Shown: positions 8,544 through 17,227 of the stretch, piece by piece
Numbering within the stretch: the first letter of the stretch is position 1
Layout of the letters: each line of letters opens with the position of its first letter
Origin: Streptomyces xanthii
GTDB taxonomy: Bacteria; Actinomycetota; Actinomycetes; Streptomycetales; Streptomycetaceae
Reading direction: 5' to 3'
Length of the DNA: 64,000 nt
Assembly: GCF_014621695.1 (NCBI RefSeq)
Contig: NZ_CP061281.1
Coordinates: 1,674,001 to 1,738,000 of the forward strand
Notes under the pieces: model-generated
The model's database searches: none
Told to the model about the DNA's origin: nothing
Seen by the model: the letters and a program-made list of their open reading frames with translations, nothing else
Made by a program: the position numbers and the translations under genes

Positions 8544-9281
8544 GTGTCCCGCCCCGTCCTCCTGGTCATCGCCCACGGCAGCCGCGACCCGCGGCACGCC
8601 GCGACGGTGCACGCCCTGGTCCGCGAGGCGCGGGCGCAGCGGCCGGGGCTGCGCGTGGAGACCTCGTTCCTGGACTTCAACGTGCCGGGCCCGCTCGGTG
8701 TCCTGGAGTCCCTCGCGGCGGAGGGCGTCCGCGACGTGGTCGCCCTCCCGCTGCTCCTCACCCGGGCGTTCCACGCGAAGGCCGACATCCCGGCGGTCCT
8801 CCGTCAGGCCCCGTCGTCCCTGCGCGTCCACCGCGCGGACGTCCTCGGCCCGTCCCCGCTCCTCCTGACGGCCCTGGACCGCCGTCTGTACGAGGCCGGT
8901 CTCACGCCGGCCGACAAGCCCACGACCGGGGTCGTCCTGGCCTCGGCGGGCTCCACCGACCCGGAGGCGATCGCAGTGATCGCAGACATCGCGCGGGAGT
9001 GGCGGCACACCGGTTGGTGCGCCGTGCGGCCTGCGTTCGCCTCCGCATCCCTTCCCCGCACCGAGGACGCCGTCCGCGCCCTGCGCGCCCTGGGCTGCGC
9101 CCGCGTCGCCGTCGCCCCCTACGTCCTGGCCCCGGGCCGCCTCCCGGACCGCATCGCGGCGGGAGCGGCCGAGGCGGACGTCCTGTCCGGCGTCCTCGGA
9201 CCGGCGCCGGAGGTGGCGCGGGTGCTGATCGAGCGCTACGAGGAGGCGTCGGCCGGCGCGTTGGCGGCGCTGGGGGCCTGA
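8544..9281 (+). CDS. Sirohydrochlorin chelatase, CbiX/SirB family
   Basis: A 245-aa chelatase with two CbiX-like halves. The N-terminal metal-binding motif AHGSRDPRH contains H11, and the second half carries a weaker counterpart (VVLASAGSTDPE). It would insert Fe2+ (or Co2+) into sirohydrochlorin. It lies 7 nt after the permease stop in the same operon, and the first operon gene encodes a siroheme enzyme, so siroheme synthesis is the natural role. The start is GTG 8544. The second half lacks the His of the first, a common asymmetry in the long form. Confidence 0.88.
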   Translation: MSRPVLLVIAHGSRDPRHAATVHALVREARAQRPGLRVETSFLDFNVPGPLGVLESLAAEGVRDVVALPLLLTRAFHAKADIPAVLRQAPSSLRVHRADVLGPSPLLLTALDRRLYEAGLTPADKPTTGVVLASAGSTDPEAIAVIADIAREWRHTGWCAVRPAFASASLPRTEDAVRALRALGCARVAVAPYVLAPGRLPDRIAAGAAEADVLSGVLGPAPEVARVLIERYEEASAGALAALGA

Positions 9282-9303
9282 GGGTGCCCGCGGGACCGCG
9301 GTC

Positions 9304-9309
9304 TATCCT
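9304..9309 (+). promoter_or_regulatory. Candidate -10 (TATCCT) for a leaderless transcript
   Basis: TATCCT ends 6 nt before GTG 9316 and no Shine-Dalgarno is present, the spacing expected when transcription starts at the first base of the start codon. No convincing -35 is seen. Confidence 0.45.
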
Positions 9310-9315
9310 CGGCGC

Positions 9316-10299
9316 GTGCCGAACACGTCAGCCTCAGCCTCCGTGGGCCTCGCCCGGGTGATGGCCCACTGCGGGGGCGACCCCGCCGAAGCCGTACGCC
9401 ATCTGGCGGCCGCGATCGCCGCCGCGCCCTCGGACCCCGAGTCCTACGCCGTCCTCGCCGACCTGTGGCGGGACCGGCCCGCCGACCTCGCCGGAGTCGT
9501 CGACGGGGGGACCTCCCTGCCCGCGGTCCTCGCGCTGTCGTACGTCAGTTTCCTGCGGGGCGACATGGACACCGCCGCGCTGGCGATGGGCTCGGTCACG
9601 GGGGCTCGGCCCGACGTCGCGTGGGCCGACGCTCCCTGGTTCGGCGACGACCGTTTCCTCGGCTCGGTGAGCGCGGACGCGCTGGCCGAGGCCGCGATGC
9701 GGACCATGGACCACGGCCACGACCTGGACAGCGACGGCATGCGGGAGCGGGTGCGGCCCTGGCGCGCCGCCTTCGACGCCGTCGTCGCCGGCCGGCCCGC
9801 GGCGCAGGCGCTCGCCCGGATGGCGATCATGCTGCGGGCCTGCGGTCTCGTCGAGGCGTCCCTGGAGCTGTGCGACCGGGCGGACGCCGTCGAGCGGGTG
9901 ATGTTCACCGAGGTCGTGCGGGCGGGCACCTGGCGGAAGGCGGGGGACACCGAGCGGATGGTCGCCGCGTTCGAGCGGGCCCTCGTCCTCGACCCCGCCA
10001 ACTGGTCGCTCCATCTCGACCTGGCCGATGTGCGCGCCGAGCAGGGGGACTTCGCCGAGGCCGCCCGGCTGGCCGGCGAGGGGCTGCGGCACGAGCCCGC
10101 CGAGCCCGCCCTGCGCGCGGCGGCCGCCGCCTACCGCGCCCGGCACACGGGCGCGCCCGCCGACCTGAGCACGCTCATCGAGGTCGCGCCGCTGCTGCCG
10201 AACCCCGCGTACCGGGACCTGCTGATCGACCTCGCGTGCGCGGGGCCGGGCCTTCCGGCCGAACTCCTCGCCACCGCCCGGGGACTTCGGGCCGGCTGA
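9316..10299 (+). CDS. TPR-repeat protein of unknown role
   Basis: A 327-aa soluble protein built of helical repeats. The clearest TPR-like units lie near residues 25-60 (LAAAIAAAPSDPESYAVLAD) and 205-255 (FERALVLDPANWSLHLDLA, then EQGDFAEAARLAGEGL). No enzymatic motif, signal peptide or membrane segment is visible. Start GTG 9316 has no RBS but a TATCCT 6 nt upstream, suggesting a leaderless mRNA separate from the sulfur operon. It probably mediates protein contacts; the partner is unknown. Confidence 0.75.
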   Translation: MPNTSASASVGLARVMAHCGGDPAEAVRHLAAAIAAAPSDPESYAVLADLWRDRPADLAGVVDGGTSLPAVLALSYVSFLRGDMDTAALAMGSVTGARPDVAWADAPWFGDDRFLGSVSADALAEAAMRTMDHGHDLDSDGMRERVRPWRAAFDAVVAGRPAAQALARMAIMLRACGLVEASLELCDRADAVERVMFTEVVRAGTWRKAGDTERMVAAFERALVLDPANWSLHLDLADVRAEQGDFAEAARLAGEGLRHEPAEPALRAAAAAYRARHTGAPADLSTLIEVAPLLPNPAYRDLLIDLACAGPGLPAELLATARGLRAG

Positions 10300-10305
10300 G
10301 CGGGT

Positions 10306-11295
10306 TCAGCCGCACAGGCGCTCCCCCAGCTCGCTGCGCGCGTACCGGACGCTGCGGCCGCTGCGGGTGCGCCGCAGGAGTCCGGCGTCGTAGAGGACGG
10401 ACAGGTGCTGGCTGACCGCGCCGGGGGTGACCGACAGGCGGTGGGCGAGTTCGGTCGTGGACGCCGGGTCGGCGAGCAGGAGCAGGATGCGGGCGCGGGG
10501 CACGCCCAGGAGGCGGCTGAGCGCCGCGTCGGTGACCGGGGGCGGGGTCTCGGAGATCGTGGCGCGGCCGCGGGCCGGGTAGCTGAGCAGGGGCGGCAGC
10601 GTGGGGTCGATGTTCGTGTGCGCGCCGAGCGCGAACAGCGTGGGGATCACGACGAGGCCCCGGCCGCCGATCTCGATGTCGGCGGTGGGCCACGGGTGGC
10701 CGTCGCCCTTCTTCCTGATGGTGAGCACCTCGCCGTCCCAGGTGAGGCGCGGGTCGAGACTGGAGAACAGGCCGCCCGCGCCCTCCTCGGCGAGGACCTT
10801 CCCGCGGTGGGCGAGGTCGGCTTCGAGCACGGAGTGCACGCGCGGCCACCAGTCGGAGGCGAGACAGGTGTGCCAATAGTCGTCCAGGGCACGGCAGATG
10901 CGGTCCAGGAGTCGCTCCGGGTCGGCGAGTCCGTCCCGCAGGACCGGCGGGAGGTCCACGGCGTCGGCGCCGTACGCGGCGGTGAACTGGGGGCGCAGCA
11001 GGCCGGGCGGGGTGGTGCGCAGCTCGGCGAGCTGGCGGGCGAAGACGGGGCGCGGGCGGTCGGGGCGCGGGGTGAGGAAGTCCGGGATCCACAGTCTCGG
11101 GGCGATCAGCGCGGCGAGCAGGTCGGCCTCGTCGAGGCGCCGGAAGGCGGGGCCCAGCCGGCGCAGCCAGGGGCGCTGGTGCGGGTAGCGGGCGGAGTCG
11201 CGCCAGCAGCGCAGCGAGTAGACGGCTTCCTGGAGCGGGGAATAGGCGAAGGAGGTGCGGGCGAGGTCCCCGACGACGAAGCGGAACTCGATCAC
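10306..11295 (-). CDS. ArsR-like winged-helix regulator with large N-terminal domain
   Basis: A 329-aa protein. A C-terminal winged helix (about residues 245-320; ELAHRLSVTPGAVSQHLSVL) is of the ArsR/HTH type. The long N-terminal region (about 1-240) resembles a domain often annotated DUF5937 in Streptomyces. It carries no CxC metal motif, so it is probably not a classical metal sensor. The start is GTG 11293-11295. It is divergently transcribed from an MFS exporter, with a TTTAG-N7-CTAAA inverted repeat between them, so it most likely represses that exporter and itself. The ligand is unknown. Confidence 0.85.
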   Translation of the reverse strand: MIEFRFVVGDLARTSFAYSPLQEAVYSLRCWRDSARYPHQRPWLRRLGPAFRRLDEADLLAALIAPRLWIPDFLTPRPDRPRPVFARQLAELRTTPPGLLRPQFTAAYGADAVDLPPVLRDGLADPERLLDRICRALDDYWHTCLASDWWPRVHSVLEADLAHRGKVLAEEGAGGLFSSLDPRLTWDGEVLTIRKKGDGHPWPTADIEIGGRGLVVIPTLFALGAHTNIDPTLPPLLSYPARGRATISETPPPVTDAALSRLLGVPRARILLLLADPASTTELAHRLSVTPGAVSQHLSVLYDAGLLRRTRSGRSVRYARSELGERLCG

Positions 11296-11389
11296 TGCGC
11301 GCCCCCACGGCCCCGGCGCCCCGCTCCCCCGGCGAGGCTCTGTCCAGAGGCTAGCTCCCCTCGGAAACCGGCTCCCGACGGAGGCCGGC

Positions 11390-11406
11390 TTTAGTCAGGG
11401 GCTAAA
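11390..11406. promoter_or_regulatory. Candidate operator TTTAG-N7-CTAAA
   Basis: A perfect 5-bp inverted repeat (arms 11390-11394 and 11402-11406, spacer 7) in an AT-rich island between the divergent ArsR-like regulator and the MFS gene. AT-rich dyads are typical ArsR-family targets. Assignment to this regulator is inference. Confidence 0.5.
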
Positions 11407-11446
11407 AGAATGTCGCCGGGGCGGGGCGGGCCGGTTCCCTGGAGTC

Positions 11447-12724
11447 ATGACCTCGTCACCACCGGTCCCCTCACCCGTGTCCGCCGCCGAACGGGTGCCC
11501 GCCACCCGCTTCGCCGGTCTTCTGCCGACCGATCCGCAGCTGCTGCGCCTGTCGTTGCTGACCCTGCTCAACGCCTTCGGGCGGGGCCTGTTCTTCCCGG
11601 TCAGTGTCCTGTACTTCACCCGTGTCGTGGGCCTGGGCGCCACGTCGGTGGGGGTCGGCCTCACGATCGCGGGCCTGTTCGGCATCGCGGCCGGGGTGCC
11701 CGCCGGTCGGGCCTCGGACCGGTGGGGGCGCCGCCCCGTGCTGACCGCGCTGTGGGTGGGGTGCGGGGTGATGCTGGTCGCGTACACGGTGGTCGGCTCG
11801 TACGCCGCGTTCCTGGCGACGGCGATCGGCTACGCGGCGCTGTGCCAGGCGAGCATGGGCGTGCGCAACGCCCTGTACGCGGACGTGCTGCCGCCCTCGA
11901 CGCGGGTCGAGGGGCGGGCGCATCTGCGGATGGTCACCAATGTGGGCATGGGGATCGGCGGCGCGTTCGGCGCGCTGGCGCTCCAGGCGGACAGCCGCGC
12001 CGGGTACACGGTGCTGATCCTGGTGGACGCCGTCGCGTTCACGGTGTCCGCGCTGATGGTGCTGCGGCTGCCGGGCGGCGCGGGACGGCGGGCGGAGCGG
12101 GACGCGCCGGAGGGCAGCCGCTGGCGGGCGGTGCGCGATCTGCCGTACCTCGCGGTGACCTGCTCCAATGCCGTACTGGCCTTGCAGTACAGCCTGTTGG
12201 AGGTGGGTCTGCCGCTGTGGATCGTGCAGCACACGGACGCGCCGCGCTGGACCGCGGCCCTGCTGATGATCCTCAACTGCGTCCTGGTGGCGCTGCTTCA
12301 GGTGCGGGTCACGCGGGGTGTGGAGGACCTGCCGGGCGCGGTGCGGGCGATGCGGCGCTCGGGGCTGCTGCTGGCGCTGTCGTGCGCGGCGTTCGCGTGC
12401 GCGGCGGGCCTGTCGCCGATGGCGGCGCTCGGGGTGCTCGTGGTGGGCGCGGTGGTGCAGGTGCTCGCCGAGGTGCTGTCGGCGGCGGGCGGCTGGACGG
12501 TCGGCTACGGGCTCGCCGACGCCCGGGCCCAGGGCGTCTACCAGGGTGTGTTCAACTCGGGGCAGGCCGCGGCGACGATGGCGGCGCCCGCCCTGGTGAC
12601 GGTGACCGCGATCGAGCACGGCCCGCTGGGCTGGGCCGTGCTCGCGGTGCTGTTCGTCGGCGCGGGCCTGGGCATGGCTCCCGCGGTGCGCCGGGCGCGA
12701 CGGGACGCCTGGCGCGGCGAGTGA
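11447..12724 (+). CDS. MFS transporter (probable drug efflux)
   Basis: A 425-aa major facilitator with about 12 hydrophobic helices. It has the loop 2-3 motif GRASDRWGRRPV (motif A) typical of proton-coupled efflux pumps, and a charged mid-loop (RRAERDAPEGSRWR) between the two halves. ATG 11447 is preceded by CCTGGAG. Divergent pairing with an ArsR-like regulator suggests substrate-induced efflux; the substrate is not visible. Confidence 0.88.
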   Translation: MTSSPPVPSPVSAAERVPATRFAGLLPTDPQLLRLSLLTLLNAFGRGLFFPVSVLYFTRVVGLGATSVGVGLTIAGLFGIAAGVPAGRASDRWGRRPVLTALWVGCGVMLVAYTVVGSYAAFLATAIGYAALCQASMGVRNALYADVLPPSTRVEGRAHLRMVTNVGMGIGGAFGALALQADSRAGYTVLILVDAVAFTVSALMVLRLPGGAGRRAERDAPEGSRWRAVRDLPYLAVTCSNAVLALQYSLLEVGLPLWIVQHTDAPRWTAALLMILNCVLVALLQVRVTRGVEDLPGAVRAMRRSGLLLALSCAAFACAAGLSPMAALGVLVVGAVVQVLAEVLSAAGGWTVGYGLADARAQGVYQGVFNSGQAAATMAAPALVTVTAIEHGPLGWAVLAVLFVGAGLGMAPAVRRARRDAWRGE

Positions 12725-12742
12725 CCGGGCGCGGCCCGGCGG

Positions 12743-13324
12743 TCAGCGCGGGTCGCGTCCGCTGAGGGCGAGGGCGCGGGTGAAGTCCGATGCGCCGTCG
12801 GGCAGTTCGATCGCGGCGCCGAAGCCCTCGTACTGGCGGTACATCTCGGCGTTCGCGGAGACGACGTCGAGGATGACGGCGCCCGCGGCGTCGGAGACCT
12901 TGAAGTCCTGGCCCGTGGCGTGGGCCACGTCCCAGCCGTGCAGGGCCAGTTCGAGCAGGAGCAGGGCGGCGACCTCGGGGGCGGCCTGCTGGGCGAAGCC
13001 GAGGTCGATCTCGCCCTCCCACGCGGCGGGCTCGGCCCAGGCGGCGACGGCCCGGTCGAGCTGGGCGGCGAAGGCCGCCGCCCACTCGGGGTCGGTGGTG
13101 AAGTCGCGTGCGGTCAGCTCGTCGGGGAGCGCCTTGCGCAGGGCGCGGTGCTCCAGGCCGTGGGAGCCGTAGAGCACCCAGTGGTTGACCAGGGTGCGCA
13201 CGTCCCAGTCGCCGCAGCCGGACGGCTCCCCGAGCCGGCTCTGCCCGACACCGGCCGCGACGCGGGCGGACTCGGCGGCACACTCGCTCAGATGGGGCTG
13301 TACGTTCTCGCGTCGAAGTTCCAT
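12743..13324 (-). CDS. DinB/maleylpyruvate-isomerase-like (TIGR03086-type) metal-binding protein
   Basis: A 193-aa four-helix DinB-like protein. The N-terminal pattern with SGCGDWDVRTLVNHW and the later ELALHGWDVAHATGQ are the two helices that usually supply the metal histidines of the mycothiol-dependent maleylpyruvate isomerase/TIGR03086 group. I chose ATG 13324, because TAGAGT lies 7 nt upstream (leaderless). An upstream ATG at 13366 would add 14 basic residues unlike the family. A mycothiol-linked reaction is plausible but unproven. Confidence 0.82.
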   Translation of the reverse strand: MELRRENVQPHLSECAAESARVAAGVGQSRLGEPSGCGDWDVRTLVNHWVLYGSHGLEHRALRKALPDELTARDFTTDPEWAAAFAAQLDRAVAAWAEPAAWEGEIDLGFAQQAAPEVAALLLLELALHGWDVAHATGQDFKVSDAAGAVILDVVSANAEMYRQYEGFGAAIELPDGASDFTRALALSGRDPR

Positions 13325-13331
13325 GCCGTCG

Positions 13332-13337
13332 ACTCTA
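13332..13337 (-). promoter_or_regulatory. -10 box TAGAGT (leaderless)
   Basis: TAGAGT on the minus strand, 7 nt before ATG 13324, with no Shine-Dalgarno in the gap. It supports the shorter start of the DinB-like gene. Confidence 0.5.
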
Positions 13338-13378
13338 CGGAGCGGGCCGCGCGGTCTCTTGAACAAACGCGACAGGTG

Positions 13379-14389
13379 TCAGCGGGCGGCCCGCGCGTCG
13401 ACGGCGGCGGTCAGTACGGCGACCGGTGTCGCCCCCGGCGGGCGGCCCTGGCGCGCGGCCTGCCCGGCCAGTTCGCCGAGCACGTCGTTGACGGGCGTGG
13501 GGATTCCGTGCTCCCTGCCCAGGCGGCCGATCTCGCCGTTGAGCCAGTCGGCCTCGATCGTGCCGGTGCCGCGTTTCAGCGACTGCCAGGAGGAGCCGCC
13601 GCCGCGCGGGGTCCCGTCGAAGGACTCGAGCCGGATCCGGTCCCCACGGCAGGCCCGCTCCTCTTCCGGGGAGGCGTAGGGGATGCCGGCGGCGGCGAGG
13701 ACGGCCTCGCCCTCGGCGCGGGCCCGCGCGTGCAGGGCCCGGGTCGCGTCGGAGGTCCGCTCCGCGCACAGCGCCTCGATCGCGTTGGAGAGGTTCGCGA
13801 GGAGCTTGGCGTACTTCCAGCGCATGACGTCGGCGACGACCGGGGCGTCGAGGCGGGAGCGCTTCAGGGCGGCGGCGATCTCCCGCGCGGTGTCGTCGGC
13901 GCCCGCCGGGTAGCCGCCGAGGTGGAGGATGCCGGTGAGCGGGGTGCCGTCGGCGCGGACGATGCCGGGCTCGAGGAAGGTGGCGGGGAGCCAGACGCAC
14001 ATCGCGTACACGCGCCGGAAGGCGCGTGCGGCGAACCGCTCACTCGCGACGCCGTTCTGCGCGCACACGAGCGGGAGCCGCTCGCCCGCGGTGCCGCCGC
14101 CTTCGACGGGCCGGCCGGACCAGGCGTCGATCGCGGCGACGCTGTCCTGGGTCTTCACGGCGAGCAGCAGGACGTCGTCGTCGCGCAGGGTGCCGAGGGC
14201 CTCGGGTCCGTCCACGACCGGGGGCCGCAGCAGGTGCTCGCCGTCGGGGGTCCGCAGGCGCAGGCCGTGGGTGCGCAGGGCCTCGTACTGGGGGCCGCGG
14301 GCGACCAGTACGACGTCGTGGCCGGACTGGGCGAGCCGCCCGCCGACGGCTCCGCCGACCGCTCCTGCTCCGATGATCACGTAGCGCAT
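13379..14389 (-). CDS. Ketopantoate reductase (PanE/ApbA) family protein
   Basis: A 336-aa NADPH-dependent reductase-like protein. The N-terminal Rossmann motif GAGAVGGAVGGRL is at residues 7-19. The central KTQDS and CAQNGV segments and the C-terminal helical domain with the conserved KRGTGTIEADWLNGEI region match PanE/ApbA. It could reduce 2-dehydropantoate, but paralogues of this family often act on other 2-oxo acids, so pantothenate synthesis is not certain. The start is ATG 14389; no RBS is seen, and a CAGGCT hexamer 7 nt upstream hints at a leaderless start. It is divergent from an aldo/keto reductase. Confidence 0.85.
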   Translation of the reverse strand: MRYVIIGAGAVGGAVGGRLAQSGHDVVLVARGPQYEALRTHGLRLRTPDGEHLLRPPVVDGPEALGTLRDDDVLLLAVKTQDSVAAIDAWSGRPVEGGGTAGERLPLVCAQNGVASERFAARAFRRVYAMCVWLPATFLEPGIVRADGTPLTGILHLGGYPAGADDTAREIAAALKRSRLDAPVVADVMRWKYAKLLANLSNAIEALCAERTSDATRALHARARAEGEAVLAAAGIPYASPEEERACRGDRIRLESFDGTPRGGGSSWQSLKRGTGTIEADWLNGEIGRLGREHGIPTPVNDVLGELAGQAARQGRPPGATPVAVLTAAVDARAAR

Positions 14390-14449
14390 GGGGCCGAGCC
14401 TGCCACGGGATTCGGGATCCCGAGTGGTCCTCGATCGGATGGGGTCGGA

Positions 14450-14455
14450 TACGGT
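14450..14455 (+). promoter_or_regulatory. -10 box TACGGT (leaderless)
   Basis: TACGGT ends 6 nt before ATG 14462; the only purine-rich run is too close (1 nt) to act as an RBS. Confidence 0.4.
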
Positions 14456-14461
14456 CGGAGC

Positions 14462-15352
14462 ATGTCCGCCTCCCCGCACCCCACAGCGCCCGCGCCGCAC
14501 CCCGCCCCCGAGTTCTTCCTCGGCGGCGATCTGCCCGTGCGGCGGCTCGGGTACGGGACGGTGCAGCTGGCGGGGCCCGGGGTCTGGGGTCCGCGCGGCA
14601 CCGACGCGCAGGCCACGGCCGTGCTGCGGCGGGCCGTCGAGCTCGGTGTGACGCTGGTCGACACGGCGGACAACTACGGGCCGGGGCTGGTCGAGGAGCG
14701 GGTCGCGGCGGCCCTGCACCCGTACCCGAAGGGACTGGTCGTCGCGACGAAGGGCGGCGTGGTGCGGACGTCCGCCGAGGCCTGGCACGTCGAGGGGCGG
14801 CCCGAGCGGCTGCGCGCGATGTGCGAGGAGAGCCTGCGGCGGCTGCGCACGGACCGGATCGACCTGTACCAGCTGCACCGCTTCGACCGCGAGGTGCCGA
14901 TGGCCGAACAGCTGGGCGCGCTGCGGGAGTTGCGGGACGCGGGCAAGGTGCGGCACGTGGGTCTGGACTCGGTGACCGCCGAGCAGCTGCGGGCGGCGCT
15001 CGATCTGGACATCGTGCCGATCGTGTCCGTGCAGAACCGCTACAACGTCCTGGACCGGGTGTCGGAGCCGCTGCTGCGGCTGTGCGAGGCGCGGGGCATC
15101 GCGTTCCTGCCGTGGTTCCCGCTGGGCAACGGCGGCCTCACCGACCACCCGGAGTGTGCCGCGATCGCGCGGGACCACGGCGCGACGCCGTCGCAGATCG
15201 CGCTGGCCTGGCTGCTGCACCACTCCCCCGTGCTGTGTCCGACGCCGGGCACGGGCTCGGTCGCGCACCTGGAGGAGAACCTGGGGGCGGCGGCGATCCG
15301 GCTGACGGTGCGGGAGCTGGCCCGGCTGGACGCGCTCACTGCGACGCCGTGA
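14462..15352 (+). CDS. Aldo/keto reductase
   Basis: A 296-aa (beta/alpha)8 NADPH-dependent oxidoreductase. The AKR catalytic tetrad is recognisable: D67 and Y72 in VDTADNYG, K97 in ATKGG and the His of YQLHRFD. The C-terminal cofactor segment reads CPTPGTGS. It is close to the group acting on small aldehydes/ketones, but the substrate cannot be read. The start is ATG 14462 behind a TACGGT at leaderless spacing. Its 3' end overlaps the convergent DUF1697 gene by 17 bp. Confidence 0.9.
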   Translation: MSASPHPTAPAPHPAPEFFLGGDLPVRRLGYGTVQLAGPGVWGPRGTDAQATAVLRRAVELGVTLVDTADNYGPGLVEERVAAALHPYPKGLVVATKGGVVRTSAEAWHVEGRPERLRAMCEESLRRLRTDRIDLYQLHRFDREVPMAEQLGALRELRDAGKVRHVGLDSVTAEQLRAALDLDIVPIVSVQNRYNVLDRVSEPLLRLCEARGIAFLPWFPLGNGGLTDHPECAAIARDHGATPSQIALAWLLHHSPVLCPTPGTGSVAHLEENLGAAAIRLTVRELARLDALTATP

Positions 15353-15914
15353 CCTCCGGCGCCGTGAGCTCCACGAGCTTCTCGACGGTGTTCCAGTTGC
15401 GGCTGGTGGCGATCAGGCCCCGGTTGAGCGCGGCGCTGGAGAGGCGGGCGCCCAGCTTCGAGGTGCCGAGTCCGGTGGGCGCGTAGAGATAGAGGGCGCG
15501 GTCGCCGAGGCGGAAGTCCTCGGGGGCGTACGCGGCCGGGTCGACGGCGGCGAAGCGCTCCGGGGTGACCGGCTCGGAGAAGTACGTGACGTGCAGCTGC
15601 TTGCCTTCCAGCTCGGCGGCCGGGAAGGGGCAGTCGTCGCGCACGGCGGTGAGGTAGGCGTGGTCGCGCACCACGACCTCGACGGTGAAGCCGAACTCGG
15701 CGGCGATCGCCGCCTCGATCTCGCGGGCGAGCACGTCGTCGTCGGCGACCCGCGCGGTGAAGGCCGCGTTGCCGCTCTGCAGGTAGGTCCGTACGCCGGT
15801 GTGGCCGAGGCTCTCGATCAGCGACCGCAGCCGCGCCATCGGGACCTTCTTGGCCTTGACCCCGCCACCCACGTTGATGCCGCGCAGCAGCGCCGCGTAT
15901 CGCTTGACCGTCAT
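15336..15914 (-). CDS. DUF1697 family protein
   Basis: A 192-aa DUF1697 protein with the family opening YAALLRGINVGG and the segment VRTYLQSGNAAF. Function is unknown for the family. I chose ATG 15914 because a perfect TAGGGT lies 6 nt upstream (leaderless); a GTG two codons earlier is inside that spacing. The 3' end runs 17 bp into the convergent aldo/keto reductase gene. Confidence 0.88.
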   Translation of the reverse strand: MTVKRYAALLRGINVGGGVKAKKVPMARLRSLIESLGHTGVRTYLQSGNAAFTARVADDDVLAREIEAAIAAEFGFTVEVVVRDHAYLTAVRDDCPFPAAELEGKQLHVTYFSEPVTPERFAAVDPAAYAPEDFRLGDRALYLYAPTGLGTSKLGARLSSAALNRGLIATSRNWNTVEKLVELTAPEVTASQ

Positions 15915-15920
15915 GCGCAC

Positions 15921-15926
15921 ACCCTA
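15921..15926 (-). promoter_or_regulatory. -10 box TAGGGT (leaderless)
   Basis: A consensus-like TAGGGT 6 nt before ATG 15914 on the minus strand, without a Shine-Dalgarno. Confidence 0.55.
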
Positions 15927-15957
15927 GGGCGTGTCCGTGCGGTCCCCGGGACGCCGA

Positions 15958-15998
15958 GGCGGCCGCCGTGCCCCGTGGGGGTGAGCACGACGGCCGCC
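15958..15998 (-). terminator. Hairpin after the subtilase gene
   Basis: A 14-bp inverted repeat with one mismatch (GGCGGCCGCCGTGC at 15958-15971; GCACGACGGCCGCC at 15985-15998) and a 13-nt loop. It starts about 20 nt past the protease stop. It may also limit read-through from the other side; no U-run is present, as is usual in Streptomyces. Confidence 0.6.
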
Positions 15999-16018
15999 GG
16001 TCGGTGCCGACCGGGGTG

Positions 16019-17227
16019 TTACTCGACGATCTTCAGGAGCTTGTTCGGGGTGCCCTCGGTCGCGTTCTTGATCGCGTCCGGGGTGGCACCGTCGGTGAGC
16101 GCCTTGGCGACGTCGGCCGGGGCGGCGTCCGGGTGGCCCGCGAGGTAGACGGCGGCGGCGCCGACGACGTGCGGGGTGGCCATGGACGTGCCCGAGATGG
16201 TGTTCGTGGCGTCGTCACCCGTGTTCCAGTCGGACGTGATGTCCGAGCCGGGGGCGTAGATGTCCACGATCTCGCCGTAGTTGGAGAAGTCGGACTGCTC
16301 GTCGTCCTTGGTGGAGGAGGCGACCGTGATGGCCTCCGGGACGCGGGCGGGGCTGGACTGCGAGGCGTCGGACGACTCGTTGCCCGCAGCGACGGCGAAG
16401 GTGACGCCGGACGCGATGGACTTCTGGACCGCGGCGTCGAGCGCCTCGTCCGCGCCGCCGCCGAGGGACATGTTGGCGACCGAGGGGCCCTGGTGGTTCT
16501 GGGTCACCCAGTCGATGCCGGCGACGACCTGCTCGGTGGTGCCGGAGCCCTGGTCGTCGAGGACGCGGACGGCGACGATCTTCGCCTTCTTGGCGACGCC
16601 GTGGGCGTCACCGGCGATGGTGCCGGCGACGTGCGTGCCGTGCCCGTTGCCGTCGTCGGCGCTGTCGTCGTTGTCGACGGCGTCGAAGCCGTAGGAGGCG
16701 CGGCCGCCGAAGTCCTTGTGGCTGATGCGGACACCGGTGTCGATGACGTACGCGGTGACGCCCTCGCCGGCGGAGTCCGGGTAGGTGTACTTGCTGTCGC
16801 CGGCGGTGTCCGCCTGGTCGATGCGGTCCAGGCCCCACGACGGCGGGTTGTCCTGGGTCGCGTCGATGTGGAACTTCTTGTTCTGGACGACCTTGTCGAC
16901 CGACTTGTCGGCGGCGAGGCGCTTGGCCTCGGTCTCCGAGAGGCCCTTGACCGAGAAGCCGTTGACGGCGGACTTGTAGTTCCGCGCGAGCGTGCCGCCG
17001 TACTCCTTGGCCAGGTCCTTCTTCGCGTCGGCGCCGGTCTTCTGGTCCAGCAGCACGATGTAGCTGCCGGAGACGGCGCCCTTGGCGTCGAGGCCGTAGA
17101 CCTTGCCCTCTGCGGGGGCGGCGGCGCCGGCGAAGCCGCCGGTGAGGACGGTGACGCCCACGGCGGTGGCAGCGGTGGCTATCGCAGCGGTCAGCTTGAT
17201 GGAGCGGCCACGCTTGTGAGTTGCCAT
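16019..17227 (-). CDS. Secreted subtilisin-like serine protease (S8) with I9 propeptide
   Basis: A 402-aa extracellular protease: a signal peptide (about residues 1-37, KRGRSIK n-region then a long hydrophobic run to AGAAAPA), an I9 inhibitor propeptide (about 55-121, SYIVLLDQ) and a subtilase domain. The catalytic triad is D163 (VIDTGV), H196 (GHGTHVAG) and S348 (SGTSMATP), with the oxyanion Asn in AAGNES. ATG 17227 has GAGGAG 8 nt upstream. The TAA stop is rare in this window. It is a likely target for the subtilisin inhibitor encoded at 34641-35081, though they are 18 kb apart. Confidence 0.95.
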   Translation of the reverse strand: MATHKRGRSIKLTAAIATAATAVGVTVLTGGFAGAAAPAEGKVYGLDAKGAVSGSYIVLLDQKTGADAKKDLAKEYGGTLARNYKSAVNGFSVKGLSETEAKRLAADKSVDKVVQNKKFHIDATQDNPPSWGLDRIDQADTAGDSKYTYPDSAGEGVTAYVIDTGVRISHKDFGGRASYGFDAVDNDDSADDGNGHGTHVAGTIAGDAHGVAKKAKIVAVRVLDDQGSGTTEQVVAGIDWVTQNHQGPSVANMSLGGGADEALDAAVQKSIASGVTFAVAAGNESSDASQSSPARVPEAITVASSTKDDEQSDFSNYGEIVDIYAPGSDITSDWNTGDDATNTISGTSMATPHVVGAAAVYLAGHPDAAPADVAKALTDGATPDAIKNATEGTPNKLLKIVE

